Below, piece by piece: positions 21,273 to 33,076 of a stretch of 64,000 nt of DNA. Both the position numbers and the translations under genes were made by a program. The notes under the pieces were generated by a model that ran no database searches, was not told the DNA's origin, and saw only the letters and a program-made list of their open reading frames with translations. Position 1 is the stretch's first letter. Every line of letters starts with the position of its first letter. The stretch comes from Pseudomicrostroma phylloplanum (taxonomy: Eukaryota > Basidiomycota > Exobasidiomycetes > Microstromatales), in the NCBI GenBank assembly GCA_039545275.1, contig BCHS01000005.1, positions 744,001 through 808,000 of the forward strand, given 5' to 3'.

Positions 21273-24213
21273 CTACTGCCCGTCCTGCTCTATAGCCACA
21301 TCTGCCACAGCCTCAGCTTCATCAGCTGCGCCCTGTTCCTCTGACACTTCAGCCTTGAGCATCTCTGCCTTGTCACCTCCCTCCTCGTCAGCGAGCTCGG
21401 CTGGCGGCGCAGCTGCGCTAACAGCACCCTTGTTCGACTCTAGCTTCATTCGAGCATTGACGGAGACGTCCTTGCCGAAGATACGGGAAGACAGAGCACT
21501 GCAGAAAGGGCAAATTGGAGAGCGGAGAGAAGCTGCTGTCAGTCACCGGACTTGTCCCTAGTTCTCCACAGTTATCAGATCTGGCAGCTCACCTCCTGTC
21601 GGCCTTGTCGAGCATTAGATTCACCGAAGCGCCAGCCCTCCAGATGGGCAGGTCGATGCCTTCCTTCAGTACGACGCCATCGTGCTCACTGGCGGTCACG
21701 TCCATCACATGGCTCCCCATCTTCCTGTCCTTCAGCGTCTCCTTGAACTCTCCCGCAGGCACGCGATCGAAGACTGGGTAGTACTCCGACAAGAGGAAGG
21801 CCAGATCAGTCAATGTGGCAGGAATGACGGAAGTAGAGGCCAGGTACGGTCGAATGGGAGGTAGAGCATCGCCGATGATCCTCCACTTGCACTCTAGGTC
21901 GCCGCTCTTGTTCGATTCCTGCCTTGCAAATGCTTTTGTACCAGCATTGAGCAGACGCAGCTTCACTGGGTTGAAGTGACGATGCACGCCCATCCCTGGC
22001 CCACCGCCGGTGATGAGGCCTCGCACGGCTGTACTAGCGAGGTAGATCGTCCTAAGCGGGTTCGCTTCGGCGTTCCTCACGATGAGATTGCGCGAGGGGA
22101 AGTCCGAAGAGAGTCCGAAGAACTTGTGGATGCTGATGACCTGCTCATTCGTAATTGGGATGAACTCGAATGGATCTTCCTTGTATGGTGTACCACCTGG
22201 CAGACCGTAGCCACTGTCTGTCTGGCGCTGCTTCTGCTTTGAAGCCTGACGCTCGACAGGGGTGGGGCCGGCTGACGGAGTCTCAGCGGGTGTACCTTGT
22301 TGCTGCTCGTCGACCTTGGATGACGATGCAGCCTCTGCTGCCGAAGCGGCGGGCTCTGTCTCCTGCTGCTCTTCATCCACCTTTGCTTTCTTTGCTGCGC
22401 CGTCGTCCTGACCTTCGGCATCATCGGCAGGGGACAAAGCGCGCTTGCCAGACGCTCCGTATGAGGGACCTGCTGCTCCGTTGTCCATCGCTTCCACTGC
22501 GCGGGCAATGCCTGCCGATTGGCTCTCGACGTCGGCTGCGCCCTTCTTCTCCAAAACAGCAATGAAGAAGCCACCTGTGTTTTGGTAGTGGGGGTACACC
22601 CTCATGCAGCGCTCGAGGCCAAGCTCAGCCTCATCTCCAGCGGGCCAAAGGGACTTGGGCACTCTGTTAGCCATTGAGGGGTCGAGCTCCTTCAGACGCT
22701 GCCAGCTGTCCACCCATGGTACGGCAGGCAAGGTCTGCCTGTATTCAGGCGAGTCAGCGGCGGGCTCGACCTCAGGAGCTTGCTCCTCTGCTGCATGCTC
22801 TTGCTGTGTGGTTTGCTCAGGAGCGTTGAAAGCAGCATCTTCATCCTCTTCTGCCGCCTCTCCTGCTGCTGATTTCTCGCCCTTGGCAGCCTTCGCTTCC
22901 TGCTTGGGTTGCATGTTGTTGGCGCTTCCATCGAACAGATGCCTTCCCTTTCCAGGGCAGACTTTCCACTTCGTGAGACCCTTTGCCCTCTTCAGCTGAG
23001 GAATCTGATCCGACACATCGACCAGGCGAATGTTGCCGTCCTTGCCTCCACATTCTCTGATAGCTGCAGCAATCACGGCCTCGTTCTCGAGTGGGTTCAA
23101 AGAGCAGGTAGAGTAGACCATTCGGCCACCAGGGCGTAGCGATCCAAGACCTTTGAGCAAGATACGTAATTGTAGGGGATGAAGACCTTGCCCGTTTGTA
23201 GTGGTCCACTCCTTCCAGATTGCGACGTTCTTCCTCAGCGTACCGTCGCCAGAGCAGGGAACATCTCCCAGGATCCGGTCGAACTTCAGATCCTTGACTA
23301 TCACTGAGCTCGAAGGATCCTGTCCCTTCCACGGCACCTGAATCTTGGGCCAAGCTCCGGCATCAACGTTGGTGACGCAGAGGTTGGGCGAAGGCAGTCT
23401 TGTAGCTTGGTGAACCAGCATGTACGCCCGCTTTACATCGGAGTCATTCGCCATGATCAGACCAGGCGGGCAGGGATCGTAGTGCTCAGGCGAGGATGTC
23501 ATGGGACTGTGGAGAGCTTCAATCAGCTGAGCAGTCTTTGATCCGGGAGCGGCGCACATGTCGAGGACGAGGTGGTGAGGCTGCACGTCGAGGAAGAGAG
23601 GCGGGATCATCGAGACAGCTTCCTGCCGCGAAAGAGATCCCTTACAGATGGAACGAAGGACAAAAGCAAGTTATGTTAGCGAGATCCGCCTCGGCATGAA
23701 TGCGATTGCTGCTCCTACACTCACGACTGCTGTCTCATTGACTAGGAACTTCTGGAAGTTCTGGAAGTCAGGCTGCTTTCTGAGGACTGACTTTCGTACA
23801 TCTACCTGCCAAGCCAGCCCTTCGGGATACCAGCTCAGCGCTTGAGGAGGCTTTACCGGCTCGCTTTCGAATTCGATGCCGGACAACTCTGGGACGAACC
23901 TCTCTTGCATCTGAGTGATGAGCTGACGAGTGGTGGCCTTGCCGGCTGTGAAGCGGAAGGTGGTCGGGAGTGACTGACGGAAAGCGTCCATGAATGCTTC
24001 CCACTCCTCCTTCGGCACGATGTCTTGATCCATGTAGTATGCTTCGAAGCGCTTGTTGTTCATGTCAAGAGTAGACCAACCATCGTTACCCTTCTGTTGC
24101 TGCTGCTGCTGATTTGCTTGTCCACCTTGACCGCTAGGCGCCTTCGTCTTGCCGCCCTTTCCCCAATTTTTACCACCCCCTCCGCCGGGTGCCCTCTTCT
24201 TGGACCTGGACAT
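21273..24213 (-). CDS. TRM4: tRNA (cytosine-5) methyltransferase, Trm4/NSUN2 family
   Basis: Three exons, 24213-23725, 23640-21593 and 21498-21273, give 920 aa; both junctions restore frame. Family motifs are clear: SRQEAVSMIPP and the SAM-binding MCAAPGSKT after residue 174, motif IV PCSGDGTLRKN with the Cys near 292, and motif VI YSTCSLNP with the nucleophilic Cys near 342. Two cysteines of this kind are the mark of RNA m5C methyltransferases. The enzyme methylates cytosines in several tRNAs, mainly in the nucleus. The N-terminus is Gly/Gln-rich and basic, and a low-complexity Glu/Ala insert lies after the catalytic core. The C-terminal part (NARMKLESNKG) ends in an acidic tail. It is longer than yeast Ncl1 because of these low-complexity parts. 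Confidence 0.95.
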
Positions 24214-24772
24214 GGCTTCTGGATGAAATGTCGATAGAAGGGACTATCGAGATATGGACGGAGTGAAATATATGCGGATATGGGCGATGCAGCCTTAGCA
24301 GTGATGAGTGGTTGCCTCTTCCCGCCTAAACATCTTCTCGCCGGTCCTTTGCAGGAAATCAAAAATCGGGCGGGGGAGCGGAGTGCGAAATGGAGCGGGT
24401 TGGATGGAGATGGAGCGGAGCATCAGCCCACACAGGCACAAGACGACGCCGAGGACGACGATGACCACCGATACCTGACTACCACTCCACAACCACCACT
24501 GCCCCTCGCGAGTGGCATACATCCACTGCGGATACAAGGGGCTCACCTGTAGCGCAGACGACTCGACGCCGTCCCTCCACCTGCACGTCTCAATGGCGCT
24601 CGCATCTGCGTAGGCGCAACTCTGCTCATCCTTCTATCACCTCAAGTCAGCCAGGCTGCGACGGAAAGCACGCGACCACTCCCTGATACAGCATCCTCTG
24701 CCCTTCCTCCGTGACATCGCGGGGACCTGCTGCACTTGTCTTCTCTATTGAGCAGAGACCCATACCCTCGCC
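24214..24772. promoter_or_regulatory. Divergent promoter region of TRM4 and GID4
   Basis: About 560 bp between the divergent starts at 24213 (-) and 24773 (+). It must contain both promoters. No specific factor site was recognised with confidence. Confidence 0.45.
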
Positions 24773-27298
24773 ATGACACCCGGGCCGTCGGCGCCCGCCC
24801 CGGGCCCTTCCAGCCTGGCGGACAATGGCGACTCGTCAGTAGCCCCCGGTCCCTCGGTGGCCTCCTCGTCGTCACCACATTTCCCGCGTCAGCGGTCCAG
24901 ATCAACAAGACAGGACGCCTTCACAAGTGCACTGCTACCACCTACTGCTGATCGCAATGCCGATCTAAAGCATTGCGCTGCTTGTGGTCAGCAGCTCGAG
25001 TCAATGGCTGCAGATGCTCTGGCTACCCAAGCTGCTGCAACACGAGTCATCAATGTCGGAAGCCATGCATTCGAAGTGCCACTCACCGAATCTATACCAC
25101 AGTCAAGTACAGGGAGTACCAGTGATGTACTTGTGCCTGCCAGCCTCACGACTGAGGACGGGCGCCCGGTATGCCAAGCTTGCGCAGAAGCATATCCTGC
25201 GCTGATACGGCCTGGTCACCATGATCCGGGCGATGCTATGGAAGTTGACATAGAGCGGACCATTACGGATCAGAACTCAGCTTCGGGTTCAGGCAGTGGC
25301 CTGCATCTGCAATCTACCTCCTCCGTACCGTCTCGTCTTGGCCTCCCGCACGAATCTCTCACATGGGAGGCAGCAGGCCCACGCGCAAACGAGGGTGATG
25401 ACGCTTCCTTGATTGCCATCAGCAACAATACTGCCTTATCTATTTCCATTGCTAGTGGCTCTCGCAATGGGCTGGCGTCGACAACAAGGACTCCTTTCGA
25501 AGATGAACCGGATGCTTCCCCGGCCGAGGTTTGGAGGGGTCCTTCTCTTCCGGGGGACAGAGAGATTCCCGCTTCGGGCCAGGTCATTGAACCAACTCTG
25601 GTGGGGAGGAGCCGTGACGATAGCTTCTCGCGAAGTCAACGCAGCCCAATTCTTCAACACCTCGCTACTGGTCGCTTCGCCGCTGACGCTGAGATTCCCG
25701 TGGTGTGTGTACCCTCCACAAGCAACTCGAACGGAGATGCGAGCGCCAGGCCCGGCCGCAGAGAGACATCATCGCAACTACCTGACACTGATATCGATGC
25801 CCCGAGGTATGTTCCTTACCACGCCCACGAAGACAACGTCGCAGGTCCATCTGCCATGACCCGGCCTCGTCTTTCGACGGTCATTGGCTCAGCTCAACGC
25901 CTTGCAGGATCAACTACGATGTCTCGCAGCTCGTCTGCAGCTCGTTCCAGCTCTAATGACGTTGCCACGTTAGTCCGACAACGTGAGCCTCTTTGGTCTT
26001 CGAAGCTCCTCTGGTTCCAGCCGGAGCGTCCCGATCCGATGGCCGATATCTCGAGGATACGAATGCCACCCAAGGGACGAGGATGCCTGTATCCGGGCTC
26101 TATCTACAATGGGACCCAAAAGTCTGGCAGACTTTCCTACGAGGTGACGGTGGAGATCCTCAACATCGATCTGAACAACTCTCACCTGGAGGGCTACCTC
26201 AACATCCGTGGTCTGACGGAGGACTGGCCAGAACTCACGACCTTCTTTACAGCAGAGATCATCGGCAAGGATCATGGCTTTGTCACTGGGCGCTGGGGAG
26301 CTACAGAAGCGGACGACATGAAGCACTGGAATCGCTTCGAGCCTTTTAAGACGCTACATCGCTCGCTACCGGAGGACAAGATGAGGTTCAACCATCTCAA
26401 CAAACCATTCGTGTTCATGCGATGGAAGGAGAGGTTCCTGGTCCCCGACTGGCGAGTGAGAGACATTAGCGGCGCATCTTTTGCTGGCTTCTACTACGTC
26501 TGTGCATGGCTAGGAGATCCTTCTGAATGGATAGGCGGCAGCGTCGAGCCTTCCTCAACTCGCTTCTCGGCCACAGCCTCCCCTTTCGTTCCTACCACGT
26601 CGACCTCTGCGAACACGGCGGCAGAGCGTGCGACTACGGGAGAGGGAACAGGCAGTCCTAGGGTACGGACGCCTGTCAGTCGAAGGCGACTGGGCAGTCA
26701 GAATACTCCTCTTGGAGGCGCCTCGAATGAAGCAGAGGGTGCTCCCACCACCTCCCGTCGCATCTCCACGGCTATCCAAGACGTCGTCCGTGCCCAGAGT
26801 GCCGCACAGAGCGCCGCCTTCGCCAGGTCTGACAGTCGCACCGCGCTAGAGAACGAGCTTCTGGAGAGGGAGGTCTTCTGGCGTAGTCGAGGTCTGGGCA
26901 TCGGGTCTGGTGAGCCAGGTCTCACGACGCAGCAGCAGACGGCGGCCGCTGCTGCTGCTGCTACTGTTGCTGCTTCTCCTACTCGAGCGCAGAGCGGTGC
27001 GCGCTCGAGAAGCCAGCCAGGCAGGGGTAATATCACTGTCGACGTGCTCATGGCCGACGCATCGAGCGCATATGGCGCTGGTGCTACAGCAGGCAACACG
27101 ACTGCAGAGGGGGACACAGCTCCTAGCCGTGGTCCTGGAGCAAGGGGCAGCCCCGCAGAGGAGGCAGCGGCCTCTTCTACGGCGATGGACAGCGGGCGCA
27201 TCTCGGCCTTTTACTACCACGAGAACTCGGAGCCGTACCAGCAGCTCGACCTGCGACACGTGGAGAAGAGGAGCTCAGAGGCCTTTGAGATGCGCTAG
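24773..27298 (+). CDS. GID4: Gid4/Vid24-family GID E3 ligase substrate receptor, extended
   Basis: A single-exon frame of 841 aa. Residues about 430-578 match the Vid24/GID4 beta-barrel: CLYPGSIYNG, SGRLSYEVTVEI, LEGYLNIRGLTEDWPELTTF, then FMRWKERFLVPD and ISGASFAGFYYVC. In yeast and human this domain is the substrate receptor of the GID/CTLH ubiquitin ligase and recognises N-terminal proline degrons, for example on gluconeogenic enzymes. Yeast Gid4 has 362 aa and human GID4 300, so the extra length is notable. The N-terminal half is Ser/Thr-rich and includes two paired-cysteine motifs (CAAC near 68 and CQAC near 135) that may bind zinc. The C-terminal 260 residues are Ala/Ser/Thr-rich with a Gln/Ala run. 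Extension functions are unknown. Confidence 0.93.
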   Translation: MTPGPSAPAPGPSSLADNGDSSVAPGPSVASSSSPHFPRQRSRSTRQDAFTSALLPPTADRNADLKHCAACGQQLESMAADALATQAAATRVINVGSHAFEVPLTESIPQSSTGSTSDVLVPASLTTEDGRPVCQACAEAYPALIRPGHHDPGDAMEVDIERTITDQNSASGSGSGLHLQSTSSVPSRLGLPHESLTWEAAGPRANEGDDASLIAISNNTALSISIASGSRNGLASTTRTPFEDEPDASPAEVWRGPSLPGDREIPASGQVIEPTLVGRSRDDSFSRSQRSPILQHLATGRFAADAEIPVVCVPSTSNSNGDASARPGRRETSSQLPDTDIDAPRYVPYHAHEDNVAGPSAMTRPRLSTVIGSAQRLAGSTTMSRSSSAARSSSNDVATLVRQREPLWSSKLLWFQPERPDPMADISRIRMPPKGRGCLYPGSIYNGTQKSGRLSYEVTVEILNIDLNNSHLEGYLNIRGLTEDWPELTTFFTAEIIGKDHGFVTGRWGATEADDMKHWNRFEPFKTLHRSLPEDKMRFNHLNKPFVFMRWKERFLVPDWRVRDISGASFAGFYYVCAWLGDPSEWIGGSVEPSSTRFSATASPFVPTTSTSANTAAERATTGEGTGSPRVRTPVSRRRLGSQNTPLGGASNEAEGAPTTSRRISTAIQDVVRAQSAAQSAAFARSDSRTALENELLEREVFWRSRGLGIGSGEPGLTTQQQTAAAAAAATVAASPTRAQSGARSRSQPGRGNITVDVLMADASSAYGAGATAGNTTAEGDTAPSRGPGARGSPAEEAAASSTAMDSGRISAFYYHENSEPYQQLDLRHVEKRSSEAFEMR

Positions 27299-27766
27299 AC
27301 TTCAGTACTGCCGGTCTGGCAGTCTGGCAAGCTGGGCAGCGATGGAGCGGACGTGCTTGCTGCTCGTCTCGTGCTTCTCACTTTCTTTTTTGCGCTCTGC
27401 TGCCTTCTGCGCTCCTCGCCCATACTACCTCATTCTTTTTCTATTCTTTGTCCTTGCGCCCCGACGATTTCACTGTAACTTGATGTACCACTGCGCTCCT
27501 TGCCTTTCCTACCTTTCTCCCTGCCATACTATTACTTTATTGCCTGGTCTGGAACTGAACTGTGTGGGCTGCTCTCAACTCCAATGACGGTAGCTTTTCT
27601 TCTGATGTCGATGTCCTATTGTTCAAAGAATGTGTCGCTTGCTGCGTGCGGGATACAAGTACAATGCGGGCCTTCTCCCGGCCGGCGTGCTACGCTCCTT
27701 CTCATCCCTCCCTCTACCGTCCATTCCACCTCAGGTCTTCCAATGTGCGCTTTGCCTCGCCATGCC
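27299..27766. other. Convergent intergenic region between GID4 and RFC2
   Basis: Pyrimidine-rich 3' flanks of two convergent genes. A plus-strand frame through this region is not supported by any motif. Confidence 0.5.
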
Positions 27767-29270
27767 TCACTGCAAGCTCCTGAGCAGTTTGAGTGTCAAG
27801 TTGAGCAGCTGCAGCTCCTCGTCTGCCCCGTCAACGAGCGCCTTGTCTGCCTCACCAAAAGCGAGTGCACACTTGGCCTTGTTCTTGGCGGGGAGCGTGG
27901 GGTGCTCGATGATGTAGTCGTGTAGCTGGTAATTGTCAGAGAGAAAGAGGAGGCAAGACTAAGGGTCAGTTTGAATTTCAGATCTTCGGAAGATGTCGGG
28001 ACTCACCTGAATTAGCAGCTGGGAAGCTGAGTAGCCCTCCATGGCTACCTTCTTCGTCACCCTGTGACACGCCTCGAAGCTCCCCTTGACAGCATCGCCC
28101 ATTGCCTCCTCCATCACACGGTCTCCCTCTGCATCGGGCGGCGGCTCCAATCCAGCGGCTTTGCCAATCTCAACAATGACCTCCGGCGGGATCACTCCGG
28201 CGATCTCCACGATGCTCGCCGGCGTGATGGCGGAGCGCTGCGAATTCGAGGTGTTGTGCAGCCTCGCGGCGGATTGGAGATAAGTGATGGCTCTACGCAG
28301 GTCTCCGTCTGAGGTCTTGATGAGGGTGTCCAGGACGCCGTCTTCGAATTTGACGCCCTCTGTGTTGGCGATGAGCTCTAGGCGGTCCTTTGTGCTTGTC
28401 GTGTCGAGCATCCTGAAGCGGAACTTGCTGCAACGAGATGCCAGTGGTTCGATGATTCTTCAGAGGTGAAGTAGTATAGTCGACGGTTCAGTGGAAAAGG
28501 CCTCGCCTGCTTATCTGGCCGCCTCTTATTGATCTACTCACCTTGTTACGTAGTTGCAAACCAGACAGAACCTCGTAATCCTACTATACTGCTCCATGAT
28601 TCTCCTCAAAGCACTCTGTGCGTCTTGCGTCATACTGTCTGCCTCGTCGAGGATGATAATCTTGTAAGGCGGACAAGGGAAGTCGAGGTCTGCATTGCTC
28701 ACGGCAATCTTTGCAAAGTTCTTAATCTTTTCTCGTACGACAGAGATTCCTCGTTCGTCGGAAGCGTTGAGCTCCAAGACTCGAGACTTCATGAGCTCGG
28801 GACTGGAGGGGGTCGGGCAGGAGAGGCTGAGGTCAGCGAAAGTCAAGCTTGATGTTCAACGCTTGGCTGTTGTGCTCACCCGAAGAGCTGTCGTGCGAGT
28901 GCGAGAATCGTGGAAGTCTTTCCTGTTCCAGGCGGACCGTAAAAGAGCATGTGTGGCAGCTGCAGGCGGTAGGTCAGGTGTGGGTGAGCCTATGCACAGC
29001 CAGAGAAGGTACCCTTCCCGAGATCATGCTCACATTGCTGGACATGAGCGTCTTCCTTAAGACGTTGACTGTATGCTCCTGTGCTGTGACATCCTCGATG
29101 CTCTTAGGTCGACTGTAGGGCAGCAAGCAGGTCGGTCAATGCCTGATCTTCCTCGGCATTGACCACGTCCTGGGTACTTACTATTTCTCCACCCACGGTC
29201 TGTTGGCTGCTGCGAGTGCTGCCTTCTCTGGGTCCTTTGTAGACTTGCTCTTCTGCCGTGGCAAGAACAT
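27767..29270 (-). CDS. RFC2: Replication factor C subunit 2 (AAA+ clamp loader)
   Basis: Six exons: 29270-29182, 29112-29034, 28959-28880, 28802-28542, 28457-28007 and 27925-27767. They give 372 aa with every junction in frame. It follows yeast Rfc2/human RFC4 throughout: [15 protein letters not shown], Walker [10 protein letters not shown] (64-72), [10 protein letters not shown], Walker B with DEAD at 135-138, [20 protein letters not shown] with the SRC arginine finger, [12 protein letters not shown], and IVEIAGVIP. The C-terminus ([12 protein letters not shown]) matches the family end. RFC loads PCNA onto primer-template junctions in replication and repair. The gene is divergent from CAF-1, another PCNA-dependent factor. 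Intron number is high for this window. Confidence 0.96.
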
Positions 29271-29670
29271 GATGGTGTGGGTATATGCGCTCAGCGAGGT
29301 TTTCGATGTCTGTGTCTGCGTCGCTGTGCTGAGCGAGCTGACGATGGAGCGTACCTACGTACGTCCGTCGAGGCTGTTCTCCGCGTGAGTCTGTTGGGCG
29401 GAGTGTGAATCCTCTGGCCAGTGGCCATTTCACTTTTCGCGACGTGGGACGTGACGCTTCTTCCGAGGCGTAGAGAGGCGCAGACACTCAGGCGCAACAA
29501 GGGCACGCCAGGAACAGACAGACACGCTCACCCCCTGTCACTTGCTACTCGCTCGCCATCACCACGTCCGCAATCACCTACCCATCATCATCAACAATAT
29601 CTATACCAGCACAAAACAGCGCACACTCTCTGGCCATCTCTACACAGCGCGGCGGCTCCCACACCGACCC
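29271..29670. promoter_or_regulatory. Divergent S-phase promoter shared by RFC2 and CAF-1
   Basis: About 400 bp separate the divergent start codons. At 29434-29441 the sequence TTTTCGCG (reverse complement CGCGAAAA) fits the SCB/E2F-type core bound by SBF/MBF or E2F in S-phase promoters. It continues into GACGTGGGACGTGACGC. Regulation by these factors is inference from the motif and from the two replication genes. Confidence 0.5.
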
Positions 29671-32600
29671 ATGAGTCAGGTACTCTCACAATACCCAATC
29701 GTGGACAGGGACCTCAACCGCCTTGCCCACCACGACCACACCATGACCACTGCCGACGCCCAGGGAGCACCCACACCGTCGACACCCACACGAGGCAAGA
29801 GGAAAGCAGACGAGGTAGCAGAAGAGCCTGGGGTCGGCCAGAACGGTACGAGAGAGTCCCCATGGGAAATCACCACCCCTGAGAGACCAAAGGCGACTGA
29901 CCCCACCAGCAAGCAACAGCAACAGCAACAGCAGCCAAAGGTCAAGAAGGCAAAGCAGGCAGGTGAGTACAGCGTTCAGCTCACAGCTGCTGGAAAGCGA
30001 GCCAATCAGTGCGGCCGCGAACAGATCGAGCTGACACTCTGTCTGAACTTTACAACACAGCTGAGCCAGTACAAATCAGAAATGGCAAGCTCGTCCTGAA
30101 GCAGAAGGCTAAGAGCTTCCTTGATGAGATCTCTGTTCTACTAGGTGAGGCGACACTGAGGCACCCCCATAGCTCTGTGTCTCCACGCATGCCCACTGAC
30201 GTTGCTGTGCCATTTCCTCCAGGCCTCACGGAGCTCAAGCGCTTCTGTCAGACGCAGACTGAACCCATCTCTCAGCTGCCAGACGAGCACCTGGGAGTCA
30301 TTGCCAAGTTCGCACAAGAGAATGACAAGACGAGCGCCGAGCTTTCGAAATTTATCAAGCAGAGGGTCATGGGCTCGCAAGACAGTCAGGCGGAACTCGA
30401 TGTTCTCCCTCTGGACACAATCGAGAGCGCAGTCTCTCGCATCGCGCAAAGAGTCAATTACGGCCTTGGACCGTCCGATGTCGCTTCTTCATCTACGTCT
30501 GCAAGCGATTCCGACGAGCTGCCTGCCGCACTGCAGCTCTGGAGATGGGAGGTGACAGACTCTTCGTTGCTACAAGCCGAGCGGCTCTCTGAGATCCTGA
30601 GCCGCCGAGAGGAACGCGTTGCGGCACGAGCGCGAGCAGTAGAGATGTTCCAGGCCTTGTCAGTGACAGAGCGAGAAGCACTGCTTAGCAGCAAGAAGAA
30701 GGCTCCTGCCAAAGCGTCGAAGGCGAAACCTTCGGAAGCGGCTGGACAGACAGATGAGACCATGGCTGACGTCAAGGAGGAGCTCGGAGGAGCTACTTGC
30801 GCTACCGGGGCAAACGGTGTACGAGACAGCGAGACATCAGCAGCTGGTCCAGATAAGGTTGCTCTTGCAGCGGCTGACGACAGGAGCCCACCTGCGTCAG
30901 CCATAAAGAGGCGAAGTGTCTCCATTCCTCGAGATAGCCGAAGCCCAGAGAGAGGACTCGCCGAGTCGTCCAAAGCAAGCAAGAAAAAGGTCGAGGTAAG
31001 TCAAATGTTCCATGATCTTGTACGACGACAGACAGCAACTGACTGACCACCAAATCTCGTCCTTCGCCTTCCGCAGGAGCTGTCACCAGAGGAGCAAGCA
31101 GAGAAAGAACGAAAAGAAGCAGAGAGGGAAGAGAGGAGGAAGCAGAAGGAAGCCAAAGAGGCCAAGAAGCAGAAGCAGCTTGAGCAGACAAAGAAGGCCG
31201 CCAGTATGATGTCCGGCTTCTTTGGGAAGGCCGCCTCGCCCAGCAAGGAGATGAAAGCCTCTGCTACTCAGGTCTCTCCCGTGACATTGATAGTGTCGGA
31301 CTTCGATCGCACCTTTGTGCCTATCGTCTACAAGAACGTCGCCCCGGTCAATCGACTTGCGACTGGTGCAACACCGGAATCTATCGACGAGGCTCTGAAA
31401 ACTTCGAAAACTTTGAGCAAGGACCAACTCCTGTCTCTCACGGTCGTCAAGACCAAGGCAAGGAAGCACTCTGCCACCGGCTCGCGCAGTCGCCTTAGCG
31501 TTAGAGACACAATGAGGATGGTGGCTGAGTCTGACCTGATGACTACGGCCGCTCAAGCCGAAGCTCATGACGCTTTAGAGACGCTCAAGGATCGTCGCAG
31601 CCGCAAAGCTGTCCCCGTCAAGCTTCTCCAATTTGCGACTGATATGCGACCTGCCTACTTCGGGACTTGGACCCGGCCGTCCAATCTGATCTCTGGCCGT
31701 CGGCCCCTAAGACAAGATCCGGTAGCTCTTGACTACAATTACGATTCGGATGCTGAATGGCAGGACGGTGGGGATGGAGAGGATGATGCAAGGGGCGAGG
31801 AAGTGGGCGACGATAACGACGATCTGGAAGATGCGATGTCGGGATCTGAAGACGAGTCCGAGATGGCGGACTGGCTGGTAGATGATCTCGAAGAGGACGA
31901 AGAGGGCGGAGACTTCGATGATGCTATGAGCGATATCATCGAGGTAGACCCCCTGGGCAACCCTCTCTCGCCCGTCCTAGGCCGCAGCCTCGCGAACGGC
32001 AAGTCTGGCAGCGCCAAGAAGAACTCTGACGTCGCAAGTACTGGCACTCCTCAGTTCAAGGCTGCCGCTCCTCCCTCTGCAAACCCTACCAAGCGTACCT
32101 TGCCTCTACCTTTTGCAGGTGGGAAGAAGAAAAAGAAGAAGGTCAAGACGGCAAAGAAGTTCACATCGAAGCTGACGCCTCTGACTATCGGACCACACTG
32201 GTCGTCTGCTCTTGGTGAAGCGGCCCATCCTGCCTTCGCCGAGTACCAGATCGAGTTCCTCAACGATGCCTACTTCGGGCTGGATCCCTTTACGTTCACG
32301 AGTCGAGACCTCTCTGCTGTTCCCGCACCGAGCGAGCCTGTCGCACCAGTGGCTGCGCCAGCTCTCCCCAAGCCTCACGATTCGCCTGTCCGAGGCACCA
32401 AGTTCGGGCCCTCTGCAAAAGGTTCCCACACTCCTGCCAATGCCAGTCCACAGAAGAACAGCCTGCACGCCTTCCTGAACGGCGGCGCTGTGGCAGATGG
32501 AGCAGACGCCGCCCCGCCAGCTGGAGGCAGCGCTATCGCCACCTCCTCTTCGACGACGGCTCCAGTCCCACCCACCGCCGGCAACGCCTCAGGAGGCAAA

Positions 32601-32837
32601 TCCGGTCCCTTGGTCCCTGACGAGCACCTCGCAGCGATCCTGCAGGCCGTCGAAGGGAGCACCGACACCAAGATGTTCCTCTTGGAGAAGCTCGCAGCGC
32701 AGTACAAGGAGGTGCGCTCCGTCACAAAGGTCGCCATCTCCAATACCCTTGGGCTCGCGGCGGAAAAGGCCGGAGCGAAGAGAGGGGGAACTTGGAGGGT
32801 CAAGGATGAGTGGAGGGGTAGAGCTGGATTGGCCTGA
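29671..32837 (+). CDS. CAC1: Chromatin assembly factor 1 large subunit (CAF-1 p150/Cac1)
   Basis: Four exons, 29671-29962, 30061-30144, 30223-30995 and 31077-32837, give 969 aa. ATG 29743 has a better Kozak context (A at -3) and would give 945 aa. Exon 4 begins with a KER-type charged helix (residues about 385-425: EEQAEKERKEAEREERRKQ). It is followed by MSGFF near 428, a degenerate PCNA-binding motif. The CAF-1 core includes LLQFATDMRPAYFGTW near 570 and DYNYDSDAEW near 602, then a long acidic stretch that binds H3-H4. The C-terminus has a winged-helix-like conserved part (EHLAAILQAVEGSTDTKMFL). CAF-1 deposits H3-H4 behind replication forks through PCNA. The second intron is 78 nt, has no stop and is a multiple of three, so retention would add 26 residues. 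Confidence 0.93.
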
Positions 32838-33076
32838 GTTTGGCTAACCGTACTTGCTGGGTGCGGGGGAGGTGTTCTCTCTCTCAGCAGTAGCTTCGCG
32901 AAGGATCAAGGAACTACAGTCCTCTCCTCTCCTGCAATGGCATCGTCAGACTCTGTATCAATTCCCACCGGCTCCTCACTCTTCTTCTCCAGCAATATTC
33001 GACTAGCAATCAGAGGTTGTATCCTGGGTATTTGCATTGGTCTATCTGCGTGGCGTGGCGAGGTGACAATGAGTCC
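32838..33076. other. Convergent intergenic region
   Basis: Short 3'-to-3' spacer between CAF-1 and the vezatin-like gene. No feature was seen. Confidence 0.5.
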
